Shown piece by piece: positions 46,701 to 54,594 of a DNA stretch of 64,000 bases; positions within the stretch are counted from its first letter, which is position 1, and every line of letters starts with the position of its first letter. The stretch lies in assembly GCF_001623525.1 (NCBI RefSeq), contig NZ_CP015225.1, positions 3,224,001 to 3,288,000 on the forward strand. The letters are read 5' to 3'. The position numbers were made by a program, and so were the translations under genes. Source of the stretch: Pseudomonas fluorescens (GTDB lineage: Bacteria; Pseudomonadota; Gammaproteobacteria; Pseudomonadales; Pseudomonadaceae). The notes beneath the pieces were generated by a model. The model was not told where the DNA came from and made no database searches. It worked only from the letters and a program-made list of their open reading frames with translations.

Positions 46701-47421
46701 CACGCCGCTCGACCCGCGCCATCGCCTGGTAACCACCAAATACAACCCGGCCCGCACCTGGACCGCGGAAAACTCGGTAGGCATTGGCGGCGCCTATATG
46801 TGCGTGTACGGCATGGAAGGCCCGGGCGGCTATCAGTTCGTCGGGCGCACGTTGCAGATGTGGAATCGTTATCGGGACGTCGCCGCCTTCGACGGCAAGC
46901 CGTGGCTGCTGCGGTTTTTCGACCAGATCCGCTTCTACCCGGTCAGCGCCGATGAACTGCTGCGCATCCGTCGGGACTTCCCCCTGGGCCGCTTCGACCT
47001 GGCGATCGAGCACAGTCAGCTCAATCTCGCTGAATACCAGCGTTTCCTGGCGCAGGAGGCTGACAGCATCGCTGCGTTCCGTCACCAGCAACAACGCGCC
47101 TTCGAGGCCGAGCGCGAGCGTTGGATCGCCAGTGGCCAGGCGCACTTCGACAGTGAAGAGCCGGCCATCGCCCCGAGCGAGGATTCGCCGCTGACTGACG
47201 GTCAACTGAGTGTCGACAGCCACATCGCCGGTAACCTCTGGCAGGTCCAGGTGGAGGTTGGCGCTCGGGTCGCCGCTGGCGATGTGCTGGTCATCCTGGA
47301 GTCGATGAAGATGGAAATCCCGGTGCTGGCACCCGTGGCCGGCGTGGTACGCGAGGTGCGCGTGCAGCCCGGTTCGGCGGTGCGCGCCGGACAGCGCGTC
47401 GTGGTGCTGGAACGTGACTGA
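43741..47421 (+). CDS. biotin-dependent guanidine (urea) carboxylase containing an in-frame REP insertion
   Basis: 1226 residues from the ATG at 43741 (MFEKILIANRGAIACRILRT). Domains: biotin carboxylase ~1-450 (ATP-grasp loop GGGGIGMRV near 160, EVNTRLQVEHGVTE near 290); KipA/AHS2 ~455-760; a REP-encoded stretch ~765-802; KipI/AHS1 ~810-1040; biotinyl domain at the C-terminus with ESMKMEI, Lys1190 biotinylated. Urea-carboxylase-type enzymes of this riboswitch-linked group carboxylate guanidine. Homologues have a short linker at the AHS2/AHS1 junction; here it is lengthened by the repeat. It has no stop, so the protein may be functional. Confidence 0.9.
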   Translation: MFEKILIANRGAIACRILRTLRELKVQGVAVYSQADAASLHILQADEAHCLGEGAAAGTYLAVDKLLAIAKGSGATAIHPGYGFLSENAAFAEACEAAGIAFIGPTPEQLRVFGLKHTARDLARQHGVPLLEGTELLDSLDAALLAATRIGYPVMLKSTAGGGGIGMRVCRSAAELSESFEAVKRLGQNNFSDAGVFIEKYIERARHLEVQVFGDGQGQVIALGVRDCSVQRRNQKVLEETPAPNLPEGMADELCAAAIQLAQAVNYRSAGTVEFVFDSDAGRFYFLEVNTRLQVEHGVTEQVWGVDLVRWMVQLAAGDLPPLNELGQGLKAEGHAIQARLYAEDPGRDFQPSPGLLTAVKFPQADGKALRIDTWVEAGCQIPPYFDPMIAKVIRWAPTREQARLGLYQALDESLLYGVETNRQYLQQILLDTPFASGQPWTRCLEALVYRANTVEVLSPGTQTSVQDYPGRLGYWAVGVPPSGPMDSRSLRLGNRLLGNEEGAAALEITMNGPLLRFNCAARVTVTGAVIALTLDGEAVPMNTPLSIAAGATLAIGNISGAGARSYLCLQGGVQVPDYLGSKSTFTLGQFGGHGGRALCTGDVLHLTPLDEHTTLPPTSAPILELPSVRQIRVIYGPHGAPEYFTERYIQTFFDTAWEVHFNSSRTGVRLIGPKPEWVRADGGEAGLHPSNIHDNPYAIGAVDFTGDMPVILGPDGPSLGGFVCPVTVIEADLWQLGQLKAGDKVRFVPVDISTARSLATHIPCGEGACSRSNAQHSPDNGPTDKELGPLRDPARASSLATGSGCTQKWGSPVVLDIGQDDTRLVARLSGDTHLLLEIGAPELDLVLRFRAHALMQALEHKHLPGVIDLTPGIRSLQVHYQPEQLPLADLLSIVAGEWDAVCAAQDLQVPSRIVHLPLSWDDPACQLAIEKYMTTVRKDAPWCPSNLEFIRRINDLPNLDEVQRTVFDASYLVMGLGDVYLGAPVATPLDPRHRLVTTKYNPARTWTAENSVGIGGAYMCVYGMEGPGGYQFVGRTLQMWNRYRDVAAFDGKPWLLRFFDQIRFYPVSADELLRIRRDFPLGRFDLAIEHSQLNLAEYQRFLAQEADSIAAFRHQQQRAFEAERERWIASGQAHFDSEEPAIAPSEDSPLTDGQLSVDSHIAGNLWQVQVEVGARVAAGDVLVILESMKMEIPVLAPVAGVVREVRVQPGSAVRAGQRVVVLERD
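46033..46146. repeat. REP doublet (REPIN) inside the carboxylase coding region
   Basis: Inverted GTGGCGAGGGAGCTTGCTCC unit and a GCGCGAGCAAGCTCGCTCGC unit about 114 bp apart. Read in the gene's frame it encodes Cys/Gly/Ser/Arg-rich residues without a stop. All other copies in this window are between genes. Confidence 0.9.
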
Positions 47422-47443
47422 ACTCAATCAAAGGATTAACCCC

Positions 47444-49222
47444 ATGAACTTCTCTCTTCGCTTGGACGACCTGCGCAATGCCTACCGCAGCGGCGAACTG
47501 ACGCCTCGGACATTGCTGTTGGAGCTGCGGGAAAAAGCCGCGGCGCTGAACCCGGACTATCACCTGTTCATCCACCTGCTGACGGCCGAGGAACTGGAAC
47601 CCTACCTGGCCGCGCTGGAAGGCCGCGACCTGGAGAGCCTGCCGCTGTACGGCGTACCTTTTGCCATCAAGGACAACATCGACCTAGCCGGCATTCCCAC
47701 CACTGCCGCCTGCCCTTCGTTTGCCTACGTACCGCCACGTTCGGCCACCATCGTCGAACAGTTGCTGGCACTGGGCGCGATCCCCCTGGGCAAGACCAAC
47801 CTCGACCAATTCGCCACCGGGCTCAATGGCACTCGCTCGCCCTACGGCGCCTGCCGCAACAGCGTGCTGCCCGACTACCCGGCAGGCGGTTCGAGCGCCG
47901 GCTCATCGCTGGCCGTGGCCCTGGGCGTGGCGAGCTTTGCCTTGGGCACCGACACCGCCGGCTCCGGTCGGGTGCCCGCAGCGTTGAACAACCTGGTGGG
48001 ATTGAAAGCCACCCTGGGGCTGATCTCCACGGCGGGCGTGGTCCCGGCCTGTCGCACGCTGGACTGCGTCACGACCTTCACGGCGACGGCCAAGGAAGCC
48101 AGCCAGCTGTTGGCGCTGACGGCCCATCCAGACCCTAGTGACGACTACAGCCGCCACAACCCGCAGTGGAACGACGGCTCTGCGTTCGGCGTGCCCCGGC
48201 GCTTTCGCTTCGGTGTGCCGCGCCAGCAAGACTTGGAGTTTTTCGGCTGTCCTGAAGGTCCGCAACTGTTTCTGGATGCCATCGAGCGACTCGAACGCCT
48301 GGGCGGCGAAGCCGTGGAACTGGACCTGTCGCCGTTCCTGGAAGCCGCACGGCTGCTTTATGAAGGCCCGTGGGTGGCCGAACGCTACAGCGTTGCCGGC
48401 CCATTGATGGAGCGCGAGCCCGACGCCGTACTGCCCGTCATCCGTGCCGTATTGGCGAAAGCGCCTACGGTGGATGGTGTACAAACCTTCCGTGCCCGCT
48501 ACCGTTTGCAAACGCTCAAAGCCCAATGCGACCGGGCCATGGAGGCGCTTGATTGCGTACTCACACCGACCATCGGCCGACCGGTGACCCTCGCCGAACT
48601 GACCGCCGAACCGGTGCAGCGCAACTCGGAGCTGGGGTACTACACCAATTTCATGAACCTGCTGGACTACGCCGCCGTCGCCGTGCCCAGCGCATTCATG
48701 GCCAACGGCTTGCCTTGGGGCGTGACGCTGTTCGGTCGAGCGTTCACCGATCAATACCTCTTGAGCGTGGCCGATGCCTTGCAGCGTCAACAGGACACGG
48801 CTTTGCCAGCGCCCGCCAACCCGGCGCGCCACGACCGGGCGCGGCTGGTGGTGTGTGGTGCACACCTGGACGGGTTGGCGCTGAACTGGCAACTCAAGCA
48901 ACGCGGCGCGCGACTGATCGAGGCCACCCAAAGCTCGCCGGACTACCGTCTCCATGCCTTGGCCGGCGGCCCGCCCCTGCGCCCCGGCATGCTTCGGGTC
49001 AGCGAGGGCGGCGTGGCGATCGAGGTGGAAGTCTGGGAGCTGCCGAGCAGCGAACTGGGTTCGTTCCTGACCGGCATCCCCGCACCGTTGGGGCTGGGCA
49101 AGGTGCAACTGGCCGATGGGCGCTGGGAAAGCGGATTCATTTGCGAGGCCTATGGTTTGGAGGGCGCGCAGGACATCAGCCATCTGGGGGGATGGCGGGC
49201 TTATCTAACTACCCTTGAGTAA
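47444..49222 (+). CDS. atzF: allophanate hydrolase
   Basis: 592 residues from the ATG at 47444 (AAAGGA 8 bp upstream); a GTG further up at 47414 is rejected. The amidase-signature domain (~1-430) has catalytic Lys in FAIKDN (~72) and two Ser in GGSSAGSSLAVA (~150) and GTDTAGSGR (~172). The C-terminal domain (~455-592) is the allophanate-hydrolase extension that decarboxylates the intermediate. Produces ammonium and CO2, completing guanidine or urea use. Last gene of the operon, 22 bp after the carboxylase. Confidence 0.93.
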   Translation: MNFSLRLDDLRNAYRSGELTPRTLLLELREKAAALNPDYHLFIHLLTAEELEPYLAALEGRDLESLPLYGVPFAIKDNIDLAGIPTTAACPSFAYVPPRSATIVEQLLALGAIPLGKTNLDQFATGLNGTRSPYGACRNSVLPDYPAGGSSAGSSLAVALGVASFALGTDTAGSGRVPAALNNLVGLKATLGLISTAGVVPACRTLDCVTTFTATAKEASQLLALTAHPDPSDDYSRHNPQWNDGSAFGVPRRFRFGVPRQQDLEFFGCPEGPQLFLDAIERLERLGGEAVELDLSPFLEAARLLYEGPWVAERYSVAGPLMEREPDAVLPVIRAVLAKAPTVDGVQTFRARYRLQTLKAQCDRAMEALDCVLTPTIGRPVTLAELTAEPVQRNSELGYYTNFMNLLDYAAVAVPSAFMANGLPWGVTLFGRAFTDQYLLSVADALQRQQDTALPAPANPARHDRARLVVCGAHLDGLALNWQLKQRGARLIEATQSSPDYRLHALAGGPPLRPGMLRVSEGGVAIEVEVWELPSSELGSFLTGIPAPLGLGKVQLADGRWESGFICEAYGLEGAQDISHLGGWRAYLTTLE

Positions 49223-49231
49223 ACAGTGCCC

Positions 49232-49354
49232 TGTGGCGAGGGGATTTATCCCCGCTGGGCTGCGAAGCGGCCCCAATGCACTCTGTCTGATACACCGCGC
49301 TGTCAGGTATTGGGGCTGCTGCGCAGCCCAACGGGGATAAATCCCCTCGCCACA
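49232..49354. repeat. REP doublet, GTGGCGAGGGGATTTATCCC type
   Basis: Inverted pair of the GGGGATTTATCCCC palindromic unit after the allophanate hydrolase gene, same type as the single unit at 29671. Likely marks the end of the guanidine operon. Confidence 0.85.
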
Positions 49355-49437
49355 ATCTTGCAAACCTGCAAATTCGACTGTCTTTTCCCACAAGGCCACT
49401 AAACTGACGTCATTGGGTCTGCGCCAAGGGAATCGCC

Positions 49438-50184
49438 ATGTCGCTCCGTTCGCCGTTGTATTCCCAGCGCAAGCCGCTCCTGGCCGTGGTGGCGCTGCTG
49501 GGTACCGGATTCCTGATCATTGCCTTGCTGGGCTATTACGCAGCCCATGCCTCGGTACGCGATAACATCCTCAAGACACTGTATCTGAACCTGTTGATCG
49601 GCATACTCGTGACGCTGGCTGTCCTGGCAATCCTTTATCGGTTGATCAACAGCTACCAACAACGCATCGACGCCCAGGCCACCCTCGACAGCCTGACCGA
49701 ACTGCCGAACCGCCGTGGCTTCGATCTGCTGGCCGTGCAAGCCCTCCATGAAGCCCAGCGCGAACCCAAACCCTTGACTGCGCTGCTGATGGAACTGGAC
49801 GATTTCAAGCGGTTGGACACCACCCATGGTCATGTCGCCACCGATCAACTGCTGGCCGGGTTCGCCCGCGACCTGACACAAAACCTGCGGCATTCGGACA
49901 TCGTGTGTCGCTGGAGCACTGAAGCCTTTGTCGTCCTGCTCAAGGACATCGATGGACAGACCGGTCTGAAAATCGCCGAGAAAATTCGTCAACGCATCGA
50001 AACACAACGCTACTTCTGCAGTGGCAAACAGCTGTTGGTGACCGTCAGCATCGGCCTCACCACCCTGCAAGACGAAGATGTCTTGCACACGCTGCTGTTG
50101 CGGACCGATCATGCGCTGCAACGCGCCCGGCAGACCGGGTGCAACCGAATCTGCGTGGAAATGCCTCATTCCAGTTATGAATAA
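49438..50184 (+). CDS. membrane GGDEF-fold protein with degenerate active site
   Basis: 248 residues: two membrane helices (~15-35 and ~45-65), a short linker and a GGDEF fold (LDSLTELPNRRGFDLLAVQA; LMELDDFKRLDTTHGH). The signature loop that should read GGDEF is S160-T161-E162-A163-F164, so diguanylate cyclase activity is unlikely; it may bind GTP or act as an inactive partner. Its stop overlaps the CWC gene start by 8 bp. Confidence 0.85.
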   Translation: MSLRSPLYSQRKPLLAVVALLGTGFLIIALLGYYAAHASVRDNILKTLYLNLLIGILVTLAVLAILYRLINSYQQRIDAQATLDSLTELPNRRGFDLLAVQALHEAQREPKPLTALLMELDDFKRLDTTHGHVATDQLLAGFARDLTQNLRHSDIVCRWSTEAFVVLLKDIDGQTGLKIAEKIRQRIETQRYFCSGKQLLVTVSIGLTTLQDEDVLHTLLLRTDHALQRARQTGCNRICVEMPHSSYE

Positions 50185-50395
50185 ACCCGATCTTTGCCCG
50201 GCCTGCGGCGGCGTCAACGACTGCACCCTGGCCAATCCGATAACCGTCGACCGGGCCTGCTGGTGTTATGGCGTGAGTATCGATCCGTCCGTGCTGGAGG
50301 CCTTACCGGCCGAACTGCGCGATCAATCCTGCCTGTGCCCGCGCTGCGCCCAGGTCCAAGACCAGTTGCAAGCCAAGCCCCGGCCGATCGCGTAA
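50177..50395 (+). CDS. cysteine-rich CWC-family protein
   Basis: 72 residues from the ATG at 50177; the earlier in-frame start is rejected. Eight Cys including CPACGG, CWC (ACWCYG) and LCPRCAQ give a small zinc-binding fold, the CWC family. Function unknown. Overlaps the preceding GGDEF gene by 8 bp and precedes rsuA by 35 bp. Confidence 0.82.
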   Translation: MNKPDLCPACGGVNDCTLANPITVDRACWCYGVSIDPSVLEALPAELRDQSCLCPRCAQVQDQLQAKPRPIA

Positions 50396-50430
50396 AATGC
50401 GCGCCCTCCGTTCTCCTGCCCGAATTGCCC

Positions 50431-51123
50431 ATGCGTGTTGACCGCTTCCTCAGTAATCTGCCGCGCTTCAATCGCCAACAGGTTCGACTGTTGCTGGTGG
50501 AGCGTCGGGTGCGGATCGATGGGCAGATCGTCAGCGATCCCCATGCGCAAGTGCGGGAGTTCAGCCGTGTCGAGGTCGGCGACGACGTGCTGCAAGCGGG
50601 CCGACCGGCGCGCTACTTCATGCTGCACAAACCACCCGGCTGCGTGAGCGCCACTCGCGATCCGCAACACCCCACCGTCCTCGACTGGTTGGACGAGCCA
50701 GACAAGGACGACCTGCACATCGCCGGACGCCTGGACTTCAACACCACCGGCCTGATGCTGATCACCAACGATGGCAGCTGGTCGCGGCGCCTGACCCAGC
50801 CGCAGACCAAATTGCCCAAGGTCTACTACGTCGAAACCGAGCAAACCATCACCGCCGAATACGCCACCACCTTCGCCCACGGCTTGTACTTCGCCTTCGA
50901 AGACCTCACCACTCAGCCCGCTGAGCTGACGTTGCTGGGGCCGAAATCAGCGCGACTGAGCATCGTCGAAGGGCGCTATCACCAGGTCAAGCGCATGTTC
51001 GGCCACTTCGATAACAAGGTGCTGCGCCTGCACCGTGAACGCATGGGGCCACTGCTGCTGGACGCCAACCTCGAGCCCGGTCACTACCGCGCCTTGACAC
51101 CTGAAGAGATCCGTCTGATTTGA
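50431..51123 (+). CDS. rsuA: 16S rRNA pseudouridine synthase RsuA family
   Basis: 230 residues from the ATG at 50431; the frame extends upstream to 50194 in a shadow of the CWC gene. S4 RNA-binding domain at ~1-55 (RVDRFLSNLPRFNRQQVRLL), then the synthase domain with AGRLDFNTTGLMLITNDG; the catalytic Asp is D102, the same number as in E. coli RsuA, which makes pseudouridine 516 of 16S rRNA. I therefore favour RsuA over RluE/RluF. Confidence 0.87.
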   Translation: MRVDRFLSNLPRFNRQQVRLLLVERRVRIDGQIVSDPHAQVREFSRVEVGDDVLQAGRPARYFMLHKPPGCVSATRDPQHPTVLDWLDEPDKDDLHIAGRLDFNTTGLMLITNDGSWSRRLTQPQTKLPKVYYVETEQTITAEYATTFAHGLYFAFEDLTTQPAELTLLGPKSARLSIVEGRYHQVKRMFGHFDNKVLRLHRERMGPLLLDANLEPGHYRALTPEEIRLI

Positions 51124-51431
51124 GTCGATGACCGTCGGGCAGAAGTGTCGAACAATTTTCCGATAGGTACTTGCGCAACGGTCGCCCCCCTGCTTGAATC
51201 AAACCGTCGGCCGAAATGTGACCGATGAGTCACAACATACTTCCAAGAAACTTTTTGCCGGCTGGAACCCTCAGGTTCCGCCTTGTCCCGCCGGCGAACT
51301 GCCCGCCTATAACAACACCCGTCGACCTTTTTTGGATCGACATGGGCCTTATCTTCCAGGCGTATGCCTACCTGTCACATTGCCCGTGCAATCTCATTGC
51401 GCGCATACCCGCTTGCCAGGAGTCTTATGAC
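51124..51431. other. leader and promoter region of phaG
   Basis: 308 bp with no gene; the frame open through it lacks a ribosome-binding site before 51432. It contains a perfect inverted repeat GGAACC-CTCA-GGTTCC at 51264-51279, a candidate operator or hairpin. I could not match a standard promoter with confidence. Confidence 0.4.
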
Positions 51432-52316
51432 ATGAGGCCAGAAATCGCTGTGCTGGATATACAGGGTCAGTATCGGGTTTACACGGAGTTCTATCGCGCA
51501 GACGCCGCACAAAAGACCATCATCCTGGTCAACGGCTCAATGGCCACCACCGCGTCGTTTGCACAGACCGCCAAAAACCTCTACCCGCAATTCAATGTTG
51601 TGCTGTACGACCAACCCTACGCGGGCAAGTCCAAAGCCCACAACAGGCATGAGACCATGCTGACGAAAGAGGTCGAAGGCCAGATCCTCCTGGAACTGAT
51701 CGACCACTTCGCCGCCGAGCACGTGCTGTCGTTTTCCTGGGGCGGCGCCGCCACGCTGACCGCCCTGGCCCAGCGCCCACGGCGCATCGAAAAAGCCGTG
51801 ATCAGCTCGTTCTCACCGGTACTCAATGCGCCGATGCGTGACTACCTGGAGCGCGGCGTGGATTACCTGAGCAGCCTGGACGGCGACCGTGTCGGACACT
51901 TGGTCAACAGCACCATCGGCAAACACTTGCCGCCGTTGTTCAAGCGTTTCAACTATCGCCACGTCAGCAGCCTGGCCGAGCACGAATACGGGCAGATGCA
52001 CTTCCACATCAGCGATGTGCTTCACAGCGACCAGTTGTGCTACGTCAACGCGGCGAAAAAAATCAACGTGCCGGTGCTGTTCCTGAACGGCGAATGGGAC
52101 GAATACACCGCGGCCGACGACGCCAGGCTTTTTGCCGATCATGTGCAGTACAGCAGCTTCAGCACACTGCAAGCCACCGGGCACTTCCTGGACATGGAAC
52201 ACAAGGCCGCCTGCCGCGACAGCCGCAACGCCCTGTTGGACTTCCTGAAACCGGCCCACCACGAAAGTCGACCACGCTACAACTACGTGCAGGACTACCA
52301 TGCACTGGCTATCTGA
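51432..52316 (+). CDS. phaG: (R)-3-hydroxydecanoyl-ACP:CoA transacylase / hydroxyacyl-ACP thioesterase PhaG
   Basis: 294 residues, starting MRPEIAVLDIQGQYRVYTEF, a block I recognise as the PhaG N-terminus. Alpha/beta hydrolase: NGSMATTASFAQT, nucleophile Ser in SFSWGGAATL (~102), acid in NGEWDEYT (~223) and His in TGHFLDME (~251). It diverts 3-hydroxyacyl chains from fatty-acid synthesis to mcl-polyhydroxyalkanoate from sugars; RhlA is its nearest relative. Regulation would lie in the upstream gap. No other pha genes are here. Confidence 0.92.
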   Translation: MRPEIAVLDIQGQYRVYTEFYRADAAQKTIILVNGSMATTASFAQTAKNLYPQFNVVLYDQPYAGKSKAHNRHETMLTKEVEGQILLELIDHFAAEHVLSFSWGGAATLTALAQRPRRIEKAVISSFSPVLNAPMRDYLERGVDYLSSLDGDRVGHLVNSTIGKHLPPLFKRFNYRHVSSLAEHEYGQMHFHISDVLHSDQLCYVNAAKKINVPVLFLNGEWDEYTAADDARLFADHVQYSSFSTLQATGHFLDMEHKAACRDSRNALLDFLKPAHHESRPRYNYVQDYHALAI

Positions 52317-52326
52317 AACCGAGTCC

Positions 52327-52376
52327 TCGCGAGCAAGCCCCGCCCTACGCTTCTGGCAACGGGGCTTGCCCGCGAA
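52327..52376. terminator. imperfect palindrome after phaG, possible terminator or REP relic
   Basis: TCGCGAGCAAGCCCCG and CGGGGCTTGCCCGCGA face each other across a 16-base loop. There is no T run. It resembles a diverged REP pair. Confidence 0.5.
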
Positions 52377-52478
52377 CGACCGCTCTGGTTTGAGGCTTGC
52401 GTAGACGGGTGACCTCACCGTACGTAAAGAAAAACTTCAAATCCTCGGCCACATCTGGTACAAAGTCAGCCGCTCTGA

Positions 52479-52552
52479 GCGGGTGTCGTATAATGGCATT
52501 ACTCCAGCTTCCCAAGCTGATAACGAGGGTTCGATTCCCTTCACCCGCTCCA
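52479..52552 (+). tRNA. tRNA-Gly (anticodon CCC)
   Basis: 74-nt cloverleaf: acceptor GCGGGTG pairs with CACCCGC, anticodon stem CAGC/GCTG around TTCCCAA (anticodon CCC), T-loop GGTTCGATTCC, encoded CCA. A terminator follows. Confidence 0.96.
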
Positions 52553-52594
52553 ATCGAATTCTGGTCCTGCGCTGTGTGTTTTTTGGCGAAGGAT

Positions 52595-52627
52595 AAAAAA
52601 ACCGGCTCTTGGTGGCCGGTTTTTTTT
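52595..52627 (+). terminator. rho-independent terminator of tRNA-Gly
   Basis: AACCGGC and GCCGGTT stem with an eight-base loop followed by a run of T. Confidence 0.88.
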
Positions 52628-52692
52628 GGTCTGGAATTTTGTGGGATTTGCGCCCTGAGGTTCACACCGAGTACCTATGAAGGAGAGCAAGG

Positions 52693-53274
52693 ATGCACCT
52701 GATTGACTCATATCTGCCTACGTATCAGTTCAGTGAATTGCATACCGTGGACATCCCCGTAGACCCTTCCCGTGCCATGGCGGCAATCCTCGACCACCGC
52801 CCCGAAGACGACCGTTTCTTTCGGTATGCAATCAAGCTTCGCGAACTCCCCATGCGCCTGCTGGGTCGATCTCCGCATCCAGGCGCTGATCAACGCGCTT
52901 CATTCGGCATTGATAATTTCACATTGCTTCAGCGCAACGGCGACGTAGAGGTCGCTTACGGACTCGCCGGCAAGCTGTGGAAAGCTGACTACGGCCAAGT
53001 CGTTGTCGCGGATGCCGAAGCGTTCGAGCTATTCAATGAGCCGGGGAATGTGAAGCTGGTCATCAGTTTCAGCTGCCAGTTGCTGCGATCGGGGCTGACG
53101 AGGGTCACCACGCAGACACGGGTGCATTGCCTCGACGCGGATGCGTTGCGAAGTTTTACGTCGTATTGGTATTTGATTCGCCCGGTCAGCGGGCTTATCC
53201 GTCGGCGCATGCTGAAGGCTATTGCGAGGCGTTGCGCAGCAGGCGCTTTGAAGAGCAGTACGCCAAGAGCATGA
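52693..53274 (+). CDS. uncharacterised protein, possible START/SRPBCC-like fold
   Basis: 193 residues with a good AAGGAG site upstream; no signal peptide. Hydrophobic-strand pattern in the middle (NGDVEVAYGLAGKLWKADY; LVISFSCQLLRSGLTRVTTQ) and a basic C-terminal helix (YWYLIRPVSGLIRRRMLKAI) recall uncharacterised DUF2867/SRPBCC-type proteins, low certainty. First gene beyond tRNA-Gly; no operon partner. Confidence 0.65.
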   Translation: MHLIDSYLPTYQFSELHTVDIPVDPSRAMAAILDHRPEDDRFFRYAIKLRELPMRLLGRSPHPGADQRASFGIDNFTLLQRNGDVEVAYGLAGKLWKADYGQVVVADAEAFELFNEPGNVKLVISFSCQLLRSGLTRVTTQTRVHCLDADALRSFTSYWYLIRPVSGLIRRRMLKAIARRCAAGALKSSTPRA

Positions 53275-53384
53275 ATGAGCGCTCATGGCGAAAATTTCAC
53301 CGCGCCCTCACCAAGAGGGGAACTGGTAGGCGGTAAGGGTGCTGACCAAACCGGACTGGGCTGTGCCGAAAAGTGGACAGAAAA

Positions 53385-53570
53385 TCAAACATGCCTTGCG
53401 ACAAAAGCGACGACGGCAAACAGGGTCAGGGCGAACGCGGCACCGATGCTGAACGGCAAAAACGTAACGCGGAATGTGGCCGGGGCCGGGCGTCTCATCT
53501 CTTCAGCTAACGCCTCTACCTCTTGATGCAATTGCTCGATGCTTGCTTGGTAACTACGAGGTGTAGGCAT
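53385..53570 (-). CDS. small single-pass membrane protein of unknown function
   Basis: 61 residues from the ATG at 53570, with GGAG about 8 bp upstream. An N-terminal amphipathic/coiled stretch (SYQASIEQLHQEVEALAEEM) precedes a basic turn and one C-terminal membrane helix (FSIGAAFALTLFAVVAFVA). No family recognised. A sister-like gene, similar in build, lies 130 bp upstream on the same strand. Confidence 0.65.
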   Translation of the reverse strand: MPTPRSYQASIEQLHQEVEALAEEMRRPAPATFRVTFLPFSIGAAFALTLFAVVAFVARHV

Positions 53571-53700
53571 GTTTCTTTCTCCTCCGAGGTCGCGGGTCGT
53601 GCTGAGTCTGAACCATTTCGAGCAATGTGAGCCGTATGCTTGCAAAGCTCAAGTACCAGTAATGTAGGGTGGGTATTGGCGCATTGTGGCGAACCAGCGT

Positions 53701-53895
53701 TCAAATTTTAATCCCAAAACCCGCAACGGCGACAAGGGCAGTCGCAACCCCTGCCCCTACTGCGTATGGATACCAGAAGGCCTCGTGCTTCAGCTTCGTT
53801 TCCTCGGCCGTAAGTTTGCGAGTCTCAGCCAACAGCTTTCGGGTTTCGATCAATAGTTTATCGAGTTCTAAATTATCGCGGTCGTTCTGAAGCAT
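53701..53895 (-). CDS. small coiled-coil membrane protein of unknown function
   Basis: 64 residues: a charged heptad-like helix (DKLLIETRKLLAETRKLTAE, then ETKLKHEAF) followed by one membrane helix (YAVGAGVATALVAVAGFGI). Similar small proteins are scattered in pseudomonad genomes next to mobile DNA, but none has a defined role. Pairs in layout with the gene at 53385. Confidence 0.65.
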   Translation of the reverse strand: MLQNDRDNLELDKLLIETRKLLAETRKLTAEETKLKHEAFWYPYAVGAGVATALVAVAGFGIKI

Positions 53896-54315
53896 TGATC
53901 ATCCTTCCAAGGTTTGAGCCGCCGCATTAAGCGTCGTTTTCTGCGAAGCCGGAAAAATCTGTCGGACATCAATGGCTCGTTGCCAACCGTGTAGTCCGTC
54001 TGCGGAGCACTATTTCCTATCTGCGCAGTTGTGGATAGCGGGCGGCTCTCGCTTAATTTGTAGGCCGAATCCGAGAATTGCGTAGGGGGTGCGCATACTT
54101 TACTTTTCGGCGAGTTTCGCCTTGTTGCGCTTGTCCTTCGAGCCACTCTCCAGACGTCGCTGCAAATCAGCGATCGGGGCTTGGAAACCCGCGAGTCAAG
54201 CAACCGCGCTTCACGGGAGCTAGACAATGCGTACCTCGCAGCAAATCAAATCACTTTCAAACCAGCCAAAGCTCAGGCCCCGAACCTACTGTTTCTCGAT
54301 CGACAGAGGCAGGCC
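53896..54315. other. gene-free region before a truncated DUF3077 gene
   Basis: About 420 bp. A minus-strand frame (54227-53868) exists, but its Arg/Ser-rich peptide has no recognisable fold and no ribosome-binding site. I see no repeats or RNA motif. It may carry the promoters of the small membrane protein gene and the DUF3077 remnant. Confidence 0.45.
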
Positions 54316-54594
54316 ATGAACGAAAACACTGAACTAAAAACCATCGACTACACCCCCTTCAACTATTCCGCTGATCGAGCGCTGTTCCGGGTCAACGGCG
54401 GATTCCCCATCCAAGAGGCACTGGAACGGGCGTCGGATCTTTGCTTTTTGTATCTTGGCCGCCCACTTGTGTCGTTCATTGCTCAGTCCCCGGCAGATGC
54501 CCCAACGGCAGCGCCCCCGGCGTCTTCACCGTATGAATCGCAAAATTGCTCCGGATATCACTCACACCCGGCAGTTTCAGCAGCCGCCCAGTGA
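54316..54594 (+). pseudogene. truncated DUF3077-like protein
   Basis: The first ~55 codons from the ATG at 54316 (MNENTELKTIDYTPFNYSAD, then ALFRVNGGFPIQEALERASD) look like the start of a DUF3077 protein. The remaining codons are the antisense of the Lrp C-terminus and do not resemble the family, so the 3' part appears lost. It overlaps the convergent lrp gene by 119 bp. Confidence 0.55.

Noticed and set aside
53868..54227. 119-codon minus-strand frame in the gene-free stretch before the DUF3077 remnant
   Set aside because: No ribosome-binding site, low-complexity Arg/Ser composition, and no similarity I recognise.
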